Of a stretch of 5,747 nt of DNA, positions 1-5,747 are shown in pieces. Location: contig JAFOXE010000135.1 of assembly GCA_017425765.1 (NCBI GenBank), positions 1 to 5,747 of the forward strand. The letters run 5' to 3'. Position numbers and translations under genes: made by a program. How positions within the stretch are numbered: the first letter of the stretch is position 1; every line of letters begins with the position of its first letter. The DNA comes from Paraprevotella sp. Its GTDB lineage: Bacteria; Bacteroidota; Bacteroidia; Bacteroidales; Bacteroidaceae. Under the pieces are notes generated by a model. That model was not told the DNA's origin, ran no database searches, and saw only the letters and a list, made by a program, of their open reading frames with translations.

Positions 1-250
1 AATATTAAACCAAAATCCAAATCATAGGAAACAGTTACAGAGTTAAGGCACCTAAAATTGAAGGGGCACATTTACGTTGCAACAGTCGCAGCGGAAATGT
101 AGTTTACAGCATTGTATGTCGCCAAAAGTTACTCATCTACCCAAACCCCTCTATTCATGCCTGCAAAAGTAGGTAAAATTTCAACACAATATATCGCAAA
201 TATCATTTTTTAAGAACCACCTAATACCATATTAAACAATCCACATTCCT

Positions 251-280
251 TTTGAAGAAAGAAAACTTTATATAATTTTG
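251..280 (+). promoter_or_regulatory. Bacteroidota-type promoter reading rightward, no gene behind it
   Basis: TTTG at 251-254, an 18-nt spacer, then TAATTTTG at 273-280. This matches the TTTG / TAnnTTTG pattern of the Bacteroidota primary sigma factor with a spacer in the usual 17-23 range. Transcription would begin near 285-288 and run toward the 3' end of the leftward helicase gene. No open frame follows, so a product would be a small RNA or an antisense transcript. The motif is short and AT-rich, so chance occurrence is possible. Confidence 0.4.
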
Positions 281-284
281 TAAC

Positions 285-301
285 GATGGAGTAATTCCAT
301 C
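285..301 (+). other. Small hairpin at the predicted 5' end of the orphan transcript
   Basis: GATGGA (285-290) and TCCATC (296-301) form a perfect 6-bp stem around the loop GTAAT. It starts 5 bases after the promoter-like sequence at 251-280, so an RNA made from there would begin with this stem. There is no T-run on either side, so it is not an intrinsic terminator. Confidence 0.3.
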
Positions 302-354
302 AAAACATTTGACTTATTTGCTCAATAGCCTTCAGAATCACCACCTCAAAACGT

Positions 355-504
355 TTAAAAAGAATCAATACATATTTGCAGACTCAACCAATTGTATTGT
401 GGCTTGTAGTGAACCTTGAATGCGTTGACGAGAGTCTGCGCTTTCAAAGCAGATATTGAGGGAAGTGATGCGTATCGGCCAACAAGTAAACACCCCCTGT
501 TCAC
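355..504 (-). other. Possible 49-residue small ORF or gene remnant
   Basis: A minus-strand frame begins at a GTG (502-504) and ends at TAA (355-357). It encodes 49 residues with an ordinary, protein-like composition, including stretches such as SISALKAQTLVNAFKVHYK and a C-terminus LQICIDSF. There is no ATG start, and an in-frame TAG lies just upstream of the GTG. I do not recognise the family. The opposite strand over the same bases also gives a protein-like frame (ending about 513), so neither frame is clearly favoured. It may be a decayed coding fragment or a conserved intergenic element; I would not call it a gene without homologues. Confidence 0.15.
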
Positions 505-564
505 AACCTAAATCTGTACAAAGTAATTACATCCTGAAGTAGTTAATCACTATGTTTCAGAATT

Positions 565-3180
565 CTATTCGTAAAGCTTGTTCAATCGATAAACAATGGA
601 AGTTTGACTCCTACCCATCCTCGTTGATATATATCTAATACTTCTTCCCTCCTTGTGTAATTGCAACAATAATCTGTCAGCATCTCTTGTCCATCGTTTA
701 TTTGCATTGCGATGCTTGACATAACTTTCCTCTGATACCCTTTCCGGATGCAAGAACTCATCAACAAAAAGCGAAGGAAAACGCTTATCATAAAGTACCA
801 ACGTTTTTATCTTGGCTCTCGTTATTGCAACATAAAACAACCTACGCTCCTCGCCATATGGATATTGGTCACTTTTTGTAAGTACGTAGTTTAACACAGG
901 ATCATCACTAACAAGCGATGGAAAGCCATAAGTATCCTTATTACATTGCAACAGAATTACATAATCAGCCTCAAGGCCCTTGGACTTATGTACGGTTAAG
1001 AACTCAATTTTTCTTCCTTCTATTATATAGAAAAATCTACCTCCTTCTTTTATGGATTTATACATAAAGGAAAGATAATAATCATCAAAAGAATAACGAC
1101 CTAATAAGAAGATTGATTTATCCATCGGTATAGAAGCTATGAGTTGCTCTATCATGTTACAATAACCATTCCTTTCATAAGCATAGAACTCTATTTCCGT
1201 CTTTATCTTTTGATTAAACGGATGAATATCCTTTTTAATCTGTGCTTGATTACGTTGAATAAAACAAGATGATAAAGAAACTAAAGGCTCACCAAACCGG
1301 TATGTAGTTTCTATCTTGTTAATCTCAGTTGCACCAAAATATTCCTCAAATTGATTAAAAAGTGACATGTCGCTACCCGAGAAACGATATATAGACTGCC
1401 AATCATCGCCCACACAATACAACTTCGCAGGAGGATTCCCTTCTCGTAATACCTTCAAAAAATTATAACGGTCAACAGAAATATCTTGGAACTCATCTAC
1501 TATTATATAATCATATTCAACGGGGTGCATAGTACGACATATTTCAGTAGCTTGAAGGATTGCATCTGTAAAATCAATTTGATTCCTTTCTTCTAATGCC
1601 GATATATAATTTTCATACACCGGTTGAAATATATTTTTGATAATAAACACGCTGCGTGCATCATCTGCACCCTTTGCAAGATTTAATATATCCTTGACAG
1701 ATTTACAACTTGATTTTACCAATGTTACAAAAGTAACCACAAGACGTATAAACGCCTTTTCTTGCTTACTCCCCTTTGGTAAAACTAGATCATATAAGTC
1801 TTCGTCTGTTTTTTCCTCAATGGGAACGCCGGCATCAGATAATAGTTTTCTAAGCTTATCCCTTACATCCGAATAATGAAAATCTGCACTTGATGTAACC
1901 AATAGTTGAGTTCCAAATTTTTCATGGGCTGCCTTTTTCCATGTTATTCCGTCGTTATATTTCTGATTGGCTTCCTCGTATGTAATATTTCTATCCTTCG
2001 CAAACCATATAGGTACTAAACTATGTTCATCCACACCAAAGTGTTCCAGATAAATACGTTTACGCTTACCACCTTTCTCAAAATAAATTGAGAAATCAGG
2101 ACGATATTGTGAGTGCATCTCATCAGCTAACAGATGTTCATAGGGCTCCTCATACCTAAACTTAACCCCAAGCGATGATAAAACGAAACATATCTTTTGT
2201 TCTTGTTCACTTCTTACATAGATAACCCTACCATCCATATCGGGAAACATCGCCTTAAGCTGTACATTCTTTAACTCTGAAAGTTGCTCTCTTCTTTCAT
2301 TCTTACCTCGTTCCCAATCAGCTTCGTTTACTTGATAATCCACGAAATACTCAACGATACTTCTCTTGAAAGAAGATTTCTCTAACAACTTGTGATAGAT
2401 ATCAATAAATAAAGCATCGGTATTATCACAAATAGATGGTTTAATTCCTGTCGTAGTTCCAATAATATCTAAGGCTAGTTTATGAAAAGTATAACCTTTT
2501 AAGTGGGCAGTGTTCATTCTATCAGTAAGTTCTGCTGCCGCCTTATTCGTATAACTAATAAGCAATATTCTCTTAGGGTCTATGACCTTTACCTCTGTTA
2601 AATACTTAACCTTTCCTACAATGGATGATGTTTTGCCACTTCCCGCACTGCTAACAACAAGGCAATTGTCTTCCTCGGACACGATTGAACGTCTTTGCTG
2701 ATTATCTAGTGGATAGTTCAAACAATGATCGAAGAAATCCTTATGTTTATCTAGCAGTATATGGGTTATTGTATCATTATGCTGCTGAACTAAATTATGG
2801 ATATTCCTAAAATCGCATAATAGTTTTAAGACAATATCTTGTGGCTGAATATGAAAAATTTTAAGCTTCTTAACCAACTCAGATGCCGTTTGATTTAATG
2901 AAGCATAATGATTCGCAAAATCCTTTTTCTGCGTTGCCGTTATTATTTTGCCATCAAAACACCTTCTTAAGTCTGTCGTGATATCCACAAAAACAGCTTC
3001 ATTTGATTTAGATATTCCATCCTTAATTTGTCCTTTATTATATATTCCACTATAAGGAACAATGACACTTATTTGCTTCGAAATTTCCTGATTCCTTCGA
3101 ATGAGTCCTAATCTTATTACTATTAAAACCATTGTTATAATGGTAAAAATACATATTATTATGGCAAGTAAGTATGTCAT
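565..3180 (-). CDS. Membrane-anchored UvrD/HelD-like superfamily 1 DNA helicase with nuclease-like insertion and C-terminal HTH
   Basis: ATP-dependent, predicted 3'-5' DNA helicase of 871 residues. Residues 4-25 form a hydrophobic helix followed by RRN, so the enzyme is probably anchored with its body in the cytoplasm. Helicase motifs in order: Q motif LDNQQRRSI (158-166), Walker A SAGSGKT (178-184, K183), Ia SYTNKAAAEL (209-218), Ib TFHKLA (231-236), Walker B VDEFQD (561-566), III VGDDWQSIYRFSG (590-602), IV ETTYRF (624-629), V TVHKSKGLEADY (729-740) and VI EERRLFYVAITRAK (777-790). Motifs III, IV and the following FIQRNQAQIKK resemble E. coli helicase IV (HelD) closely. Between Ib and Walker B sits a restriction-endonuclease-like insertion (about 318-450: E327, D362, E379). 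Residues 829-871 look like a helix-turn-helix of the kind that scans for GRS-type DNA contacts. The start ATG opens the membrane helix. Base composition is much lower in G+C than the neighbouring operon, suggesting separate acquisition. Helicase identity is certain; biological role is not. Confidence 0.95.
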   Translation of the reverse strand: MTYLLAIIICIFTIITMVLIVIRLGLIRRNQEISKQISVIVPYSGIYNKGQIKDGISKSNEAVFVDITTDLRRCFDGKIITATQKKDFANHYASLNQTASELVKKLKIFHIQPQDIVLKLLCDFRNIHNLVQQHNDTITHILLDKHKDFFDHCLNYPLDNQQRRSIVSEEDNCLVVSSAGSGKTSSIVGKVKYLTEVKVIDPKRILLISYTNKAAAELTDRMNTAHLKGYTFHKLALDIIGTTTGIKPSICDNTDALFIDIYHKLLEKSSFKRSIVEYFVDYQVNEADWERGKNERREQLSELKNVQLKAMFPDMDGRVIYVRSEQEQKICFVLSSLGVKFRYEEPYEHLLADEMHSQYRPDFSIYFEKGGKRKRIYLEHFGVDEHSLVPIWFAKDRNITYEEANQKYNDGITWKKAAHEKFGTQLLVTSSADFHYSDVRDKLRKLLSDAGVPIEEKTDEDLYDLVLPKGSKQEKAFIRLVVTFVTLVKSSCKSVKDILNLAKGADDARSVFIIKNIFQPVYENYISALEERNQIDFTDAILQATEICRTMHPVEYDYIIVDEFQDISVDRYNFLKVLREGNPPAKLYCVGDDWQSIYRFSGSDMSLFNQFEEYFGATEINKIETTYRFGEPLVSLSSCFIQRNQAQIKKDIHPFNQKIKTEIEFYAYERNGYCNMIEQLIASIPMDKSIFLLGRYSFDDYYLSFMYKSIKEGGRFFYIIEGRKIEFLTVHKSKGLEADYVILLQCNKDTYGFPSLVSDDPVLNYVLTKSDQYPYGEERRLFYVAITRAKIKTLVLYDKRFPSLFVDEFLHPERVSEESYVKHRNANKRWTRDADRLLLQLHKEGRSIRYISTRMGRSQTSIVYRLNKLYE

Positions 3181-3367
3181 TTTTAGAATCTAATGTAAAG
3201 TTTTTTCTTCTAACCCCTATAATATTTATAACAATAGCAATGTAAAAATACAAAAAAGTCGTAACAACGAGTCCATAATGAACAAATTATTACGCCACAA
3301 ATATCTAATTAGTGCATTACTTCTTTATTGAGATAAACGAACGAATCCAAACACAACGATTCAACCA
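3181..3367. other. AT-rich spacer between the helicase and the YolD gene
   Basis: This spacer should contain the end of the polymerase-YolD transcript and the start of the helicase transcript. I see no clean TAnnTTTG promoter for the helicase on the minus strand. A marginal leftward terminator is possible: TCGT (3259-3262) and ACGA (3267-3270) form a 4-bp stem, and the minus strand then reads six T (plus-strand A-run 3252-3257). The stem is too weak to call with confidence, so read-through from the polymerase operon into the helicase cannot be excluded. Confidence 0.3.
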
Positions 3368-3781
3368 TTAGTCCTTATCTATGCAACATAAATCCACCAC
3401 CGTTCCCATAGCCACCTCTGTTCCGTCGCACAACACCAACACCCTTCGGACATCATCTATAGAACACAAACGTCCACGAAGTTCGACAGTTTTACCGCCG
3501 GACTTGTGTACATCGGGCACAAAACATGTAAAAAACACCTCCGGATGTTCGGCTATTTTCCCCTGCAATTCCATTAAGATATGGTTAAGTCGTGATAGCT
3601 CTTCCTCGTCACGTTCAATGAACGAATCGGTGAAACGTGCTGTTTCACGAACGGCCTCATCATGCCCCGTTAACGCTGCAAATGGTGCAAACTGTGCAGC
3701 CCTACTCCACATCGACATCCGTGGATGACGAGATGCAAAGGGATAGTCCAGATTTATGATATCGTCAAACGGGTCGTTCAT
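3368..3781 (-). CDS. YolD-like protein, partner of the Y-family polymerase
   Basis: A 137-residue soluble protein with no signal peptide or membrane segment. The N-terminal part (about 6-50) carries the signature DDIINL, HPRMSM, RAAQFAPFAALTGHDEA and RETARFTD, which is typical of YolD-like proteins. The C-terminal half (about 85-133) has the small beta-rich YolD core, with VHKSGGKTVELRGRLCSIDD and LCDGTEVAMGTVVDL. Members of this family are repeatedly encoded beside UvrX/YqjW-type polymerases in Firmicutes and their phages and are thought to assist or control them, but the molecular activity is not settled. The ATG overlaps the polymerase stop as ATGA (3778-3781). A consensus GGAGG (3791-3795, minus strand) lies 9 nt before the ATG, inside the polymerase gene, so the two proteins are almost certainly made from one message by coupled translation. 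Confidence 0.9.
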   Translation of the reverse strand: MNDPFDDIINLDYPFASRHPRMSMWSRAAQFAPFAALTGHDEAVRETARFTDSFIERDEEELSRLNHILMELQGKIAEHPEVFFTCFVPDVHKSGGKTVELRGRLCSIDDVRRVLVLCDGTEVAMGTVVDLCCIDKD

Positions 3782-5289
3782 GCTTTGTGTCCTCCTATCT
3801 GTTCGTTTCGTTCCTTGGCGGTGGCTCCGTCAAGATAGCTCGTACCGTTGAGTATGGCGTTCTTGCCAAATCGTTTCTTTATCGCCACTAAGGTTTCTTG
3901 CATTGAATGTTCGCGCTGCAACTCCTGCTCCTCCTCTTTTTGCTGACGCTCCAAGGCTTCGTTATCGGCAAACAAGTCCAATTGCCGTGGTTGAGGCGAT
4001 TTCTTGCCCTCATCCTCGGCACGCAGCACATGGTTGGTGGTCAACGTGAGGCGGCGCACCAAAAGATTGGGATTTATAATGCGGTCGAACAAGTCCATTA
4101 CGGCCTTGGATATGCGACGTGACGAAGAAGTGCGCGACGGAAGATTGGCCGTGCCATGAGCATGTTTGGGTACTTTTCTTCCATAGAAATCGGTAGTAAT
4201 CTCCCCATGGTAAACACCTTTTCGTTCTTCCGAATTTAGATTCTCCACATCATACCCTACCGTCAGCACCAATTGGTCAGTGGTCATCCCATGCTCCACG
4301 AGTTGAAGAGCAGCCGCATCGGCCATCTCCTTCGCCACCACACGTGCCTTCGCCACGGTGTAGGCACACGAAAGCACCTGTCCGGACGAGAACGAATTAG
4401 TTTCGGGACGATAAGCCTTTATCACATCCAACGTGCAAGGCTCCCACCCCCAGGCATGGTCGATTAACAACTCAGCGTGCACGCCAAACTGTTTGTACAG
4501 AAAATCCTCATGTTGCAGGGAAAATCGTGCCAGAGCCCCCATCGTATAGATGCCATACTCCTCCAACTTTCGTGCATAGCCCTTTCCCAACCGCCAAAAG
4601 TCGGTAATCGGACGATGATTCCACAACGTGCGTCGATAGCTCATCTCGTCCAACTCGGCAATACGTACTCCATCCTTATCCGCAGGCAAGCGCTTGGCCA
4701 CGATATCCATTGCCACTTTACAAAGATACAAGTTCGTGCCAATGCCGGCCGTGGCCGTGATGCCTGTTTCGTTCAACACCTCCAGAATCATTCGTTTGGC
4801 CAACTCACGAGCCGACATCTTGTAAAGAAACAGATAGTTGGTAACGTCGATAAACACCTCGTCTATCGAATACACATGAATGTCGTCGGAGGACACATAA
4901 CGAAGATAAACCGAATATATACGCGTGCTGAACTCGATGTAGTGCCCCATGCGCGGAGGGGCCACCACATAATCCAACGCCCAATCCGGATGTGCGTTCA
5001 GTTCCTCTACCTGGTACGATTTACCCGTAAGTGCACGCCCCTTATTTTGACGACGACGCGCACGATTCACCTCGTTCACACGTTGCACCACCTCAAACAA
5101 ACGCGCACGGCCCGAGATGTTGTACTCCTTTAACGACGGCGACACTGCCAAACAAATCGTCTTCTCCGTACGCGACGAATCCGCCACCACCAGATGCGTG
5201 GTCAGCGGGTTCAATCCTCTCTCTATGCATTCCACCGAGGCATAAAAAGATTTCAAATCGAGCGATATATACGTACGTCTCTTCTCCAT
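3778..5289 (-). CDS. Y-family translesion DNA polymerase (UvrX/YqjW-like, DinB/UmuC superfamily)
   Basis: Error-prone DNA polymerase of 503 residues that copies past damaged bases in the cytoplasm. The palm holds both catalytic acidic motifs: SLDLKSFYASVEC (9-21, metal ligand D11, likely steric-gate Y16) and YSIDEVFIDV (140-149, D143 and E144). The DLKSFYASVEC form is that of Firmicutes UvrX/YqjW rather than classical DinB or UmuC. A thumb helix-hairpin-helix lies around 228-255 (WRLGKGYARKLEEYGI), and the little-finger domain covers about 298-425. QLDLF at 436-440 is a canonical sliding-clamp binding motif. A charged helical stretch (443-463) leads to a conserved tail with KKRFGKNAIL, ATAKERNEQIGGHKA. 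Length and all catalytic residues are intact. The ATG at 5289 is preceded by AAGG (5298-5301) with an 8-nt gap. It is first in an operon with the YolD gene. Regulation is probably through the promoter and dyad at 5403-5435. Confidence 0.95.
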   Translation of the reverse strand: MEKRRTYISLDLKSFYASVECIERGLNPLTTHLVVADSSRTEKTICLAVSPSLKEYNISGRARLFEVVQRVNEVNRARRRQNKGRALTGKSYQVEELNAHPDWALDYVVAPPRMGHYIEFSTRIYSVYLRYVSSDDIHVYSIDEVFIDVTNYLFLYKMSARELAKRMILEVLNETGITATAGIGTNLYLCKVAMDIVAKRLPADKDGVRIAELDEMSYRRTLWNHRPITDFWRLGKGYARKLEEYGIYTMGALARFSLQHEDFLYKQFGVHAELLIDHAWGWEPCTLDVIKAYRPETNSFSSGQVLSCAYTVAKARVVAKEMADAAALQLVEHGMTTDQLVLTVGYDVENLNSEERKGVYHGEITTDFYGRKVPKHAHGTANLPSRTSSSRRISKAVMDLFDRIINPNLLVRRLTLTTNHVLRAEDEGKKSPQPRQLDLFADNEALERQQKEEEQELQREHSMQETLVAIKKRFGKNAILNGTSYLDGATAKERNEQIGGHKA

Positions 5290-5360
5290 ATTCGATACCT
5301 TCGCAGCGCAGCAATCACCGTCATAGCCACGCTACACCATTCCATTTAGGAACTCCGAAG

Positions 5361-5368
5361 CAAATGTA
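5361..5368 (-). promoter_or_regulatory. Second -7-like element upstream of the polymerase
   Basis: On the minus strand this reads TACATTTG, a perfect TAnnTTTG. The nearest upstream TTG (5384-5386) is only 15 nt away, shorter than usual, so it is a weaker candidate than the promoter at 5403-5435. If used, it would give a leader of about 65 nt. A similar word, CAAATAAA on the plus strand, follows at once (5369-5376), so the pair could instead be a tandem protein-binding site. Confidence 0.25.
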
Positions 5369-5402
5369 CAAATAAAACCGTGACAACCATCCGCACACTC
5401 GA

Positions 5403-5435
5403 CAAATATATCTCCGTCATGGAACCATGTACAAA
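5403..5435 (-). promoter_or_regulatory. Probable promoter of the polymerase-YolD operon
   Basis: Read on the minus strand: TTTG at 5435-5432, a 21-nt spacer, and TATATTTG at 5410-5403. Both elements fit the Bacteroidota consensus exactly and the spacing is within the accepted range. Transcription would start near 5396-5399 and leave a leader of about 105-110 nt before the ATG at 5289. A 12-bp dyad lies inside the spacer. The nearest alternative is the element at 5361-5368. Confidence 0.5.
5418..5429. promoter_or_regulatory. 12-bp dyad between promoter elements, possible operator
   Basis: CATGG (5418-5422) and CCATG (5425-5429) are perfect inverted arms separated by AA. The dyad lies inside the spacer of the promoter at 5403-5435, where a bound dimeric repressor would block RNA polymerase. 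Y-family polymerases are commonly damage-inducible. The motif does not match the LexA boxes of E. coli or Bacillus, and no regulator gene is present here, so the operator role is inference. Confidence 0.3.
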
Positions 5436-5522
5436 ATTCCTACCTGATTCTTTCCTACGCCCATACCTTTGCCATTATCAGATGCACACCTCCACGCAAT
5501 TACATGCACGACCTAAGCATAT

Positions 5523-5563
5523 AAAAAAAGACGTACGTGTGGAGAGTATCCACACGTACGTCT
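5523..5563 (-). terminator. Strong intrinsic terminator for leftward transcription
   Basis: A perfect 15-bp stem (5529-5543 with 5549-5563) closes a 5-nt loop (5544-5548). Read leftward, the stem runs into seven T (plus-strand A-run 5523-5529), which is the classic Rho-independent arrangement. Rightward, the stem is followed by CGTTGC, so it is directional. It would stop transcripts coming from a gene to the right of the window and shield the polymerase promoter from read-through. Confidence 0.8.
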
Positions 5564-5747
5564 CGTTGCATTTTCACGTACACCTCGTTTCTTCAAGACC
5601 ATCGTCACTTTTTAAGCACATGTACGTGTACTTTCACACCCCCCTAACACGCTCTCCATTATCAATTATAATAAGTGTAACATACTTGGAAGATAGTAAA
5701 ATTTTTTGTCAAATAGTAACAAATATGCCCCAAGAATATTCATCCAA
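5564..5747. other. Right-edge sequence with no assignable gene
   Basis: The terminator at 5523-5563 implies a leftward gene ending to its right. Two minus-strand frames are open from the window edge: one stops at about 5710 after 12 codons (ending WGIFVTI), the other at about 5668 after about 26 codons. Neither is long enough to identify. A plus-strand ATG at 5725 (MPQEYSS, then the window ends) is a third possibility. The remainder is spacer, with GTACGTGTAC-like words at 5575-5582 and 5621-5631. Confidence 0.3.

Larger units (their letters stand above)
1..564. other. Left non-coding gap downstream of the helicase gene
   Basis: This stretch of more than 500 bases carries no reading frame with a normal start and credible length. 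Most of it is AT-rich, but two patches (roughly 45-170 and 400-505) are visibly richer in G+C. In the first, the plus-strand frame from base 9 to about 173 stays open for 55 codons after a TAA, with no ATG, GTG or TTG early in it. The second patch holds a 49-codon minus-strand frame, listed separately. A promoter-like sequence reads rightward at 251-280. I see no transposase, tRNA or terminal repeats. The patches could be decayed gene remnants, a dispersed intergenic repeat or a structured RNA; the sequence alone does not settle which. Confidence 0.5.

Noticed and set aside
534..560. Inverted repeat CTGAA / TTCAG with an inner TAGT / ACTA pair just after the helicase stop
   Set aside because: The stem is interrupted by a mismatch and there is no T-run on either strand, so it does not qualify as an intrinsic terminator.
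3050..3253. A 67-codon minus-strand frame overlapping the helicase start
   Set aside because: It reads an AT-rich spacer and helicase N-terminus in another frame, lacks any domain, and the helicase frame explains the region better.
3381..3728. A 115-codon plus-strand frame
   Set aside because: It is the antisense of the YolD gene, which has clear family motifs and a coupled start.
4477..5133. A 218-codon open frame on the plus strand
   Set aside because: It lies wholly antisense to the polymerase, whose catalytic motifs are intact, and its product has no recognisable motif and an odd His/Arg-rich composition.
5725..5747. ATG at 5725 as a rightward gene start
   Set aside because: Only seven codons remain in the window and no matching promoter (TAnnTTTG) lies just upstream on the plus strand.

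Overview
The window looks like a chromosomal or accessory segment from a member of the Bacteroidota, probably Bacteroidales (Prevotella- or Bacteroides-like). The main evidence is two promoter-like sequences that fit the Bacteroidota pattern (TTTG or TTG, a spacer of about 17-23 nt, then TAnnTTTG), together with AT-rich spacers. The genus cannot be fixed from sequence alone. All three convincing genes lie on the minus strand.

Layout, left to right: (1) Bases 1-564 hold no convincing gene. They do contain a well-formed plus-strand promoter-like sequence at 251-280 with no reading frame behind it, and two short GC-richer islands that translate into protein-like peptides without good start codons. 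(2) 565-3180 encodes an 871-residue superfamily 1 helicase related to DNA helicase IV (HelD). It is decorated with an N-terminal membrane anchor, a restriction-endonuclease-like insertion and a C-terminal helix-turn-helix. (3) 3181-3367 is an AT-rich spacer. (4) 3368-3781 encodes a YolD-like protein and (5) 3778-5289 a Y-family translesion DNA polymerase. These two overlap by 4 bases (ATGA), and a strong GGAGG ribosome binding site for the YolD gene lies inside the last codons of the polymerase. (6) 5290-5747 is non-coding upstream DNA with a good promoter for the polymerase pair (5403-5435, with a 12-bp dyad in its spacer) and a strong leftward intrinsic terminator (5523-5563) that insulates this unit from whatever lies to the right.

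The polymerase and YolD proteins form a two-gene DNA-damage-tolerance operon that resembles Firmicutes UvrX/YqjW-YolD pairs. Bases sampled across it are about 50-55% G+C, against about 33-40% in the helicase gene, so the two blocks probably have different histories. The helicase is a separate unit: a DNA-unwinding enzyme probably tethered to the inner face of the membrane. It could serve repair, plasmid or phage control, or DNA uptake; the sequence does not decide between these. No tRNA, rRNA, CRISPR array, insertion sequence or attachment site was seen.
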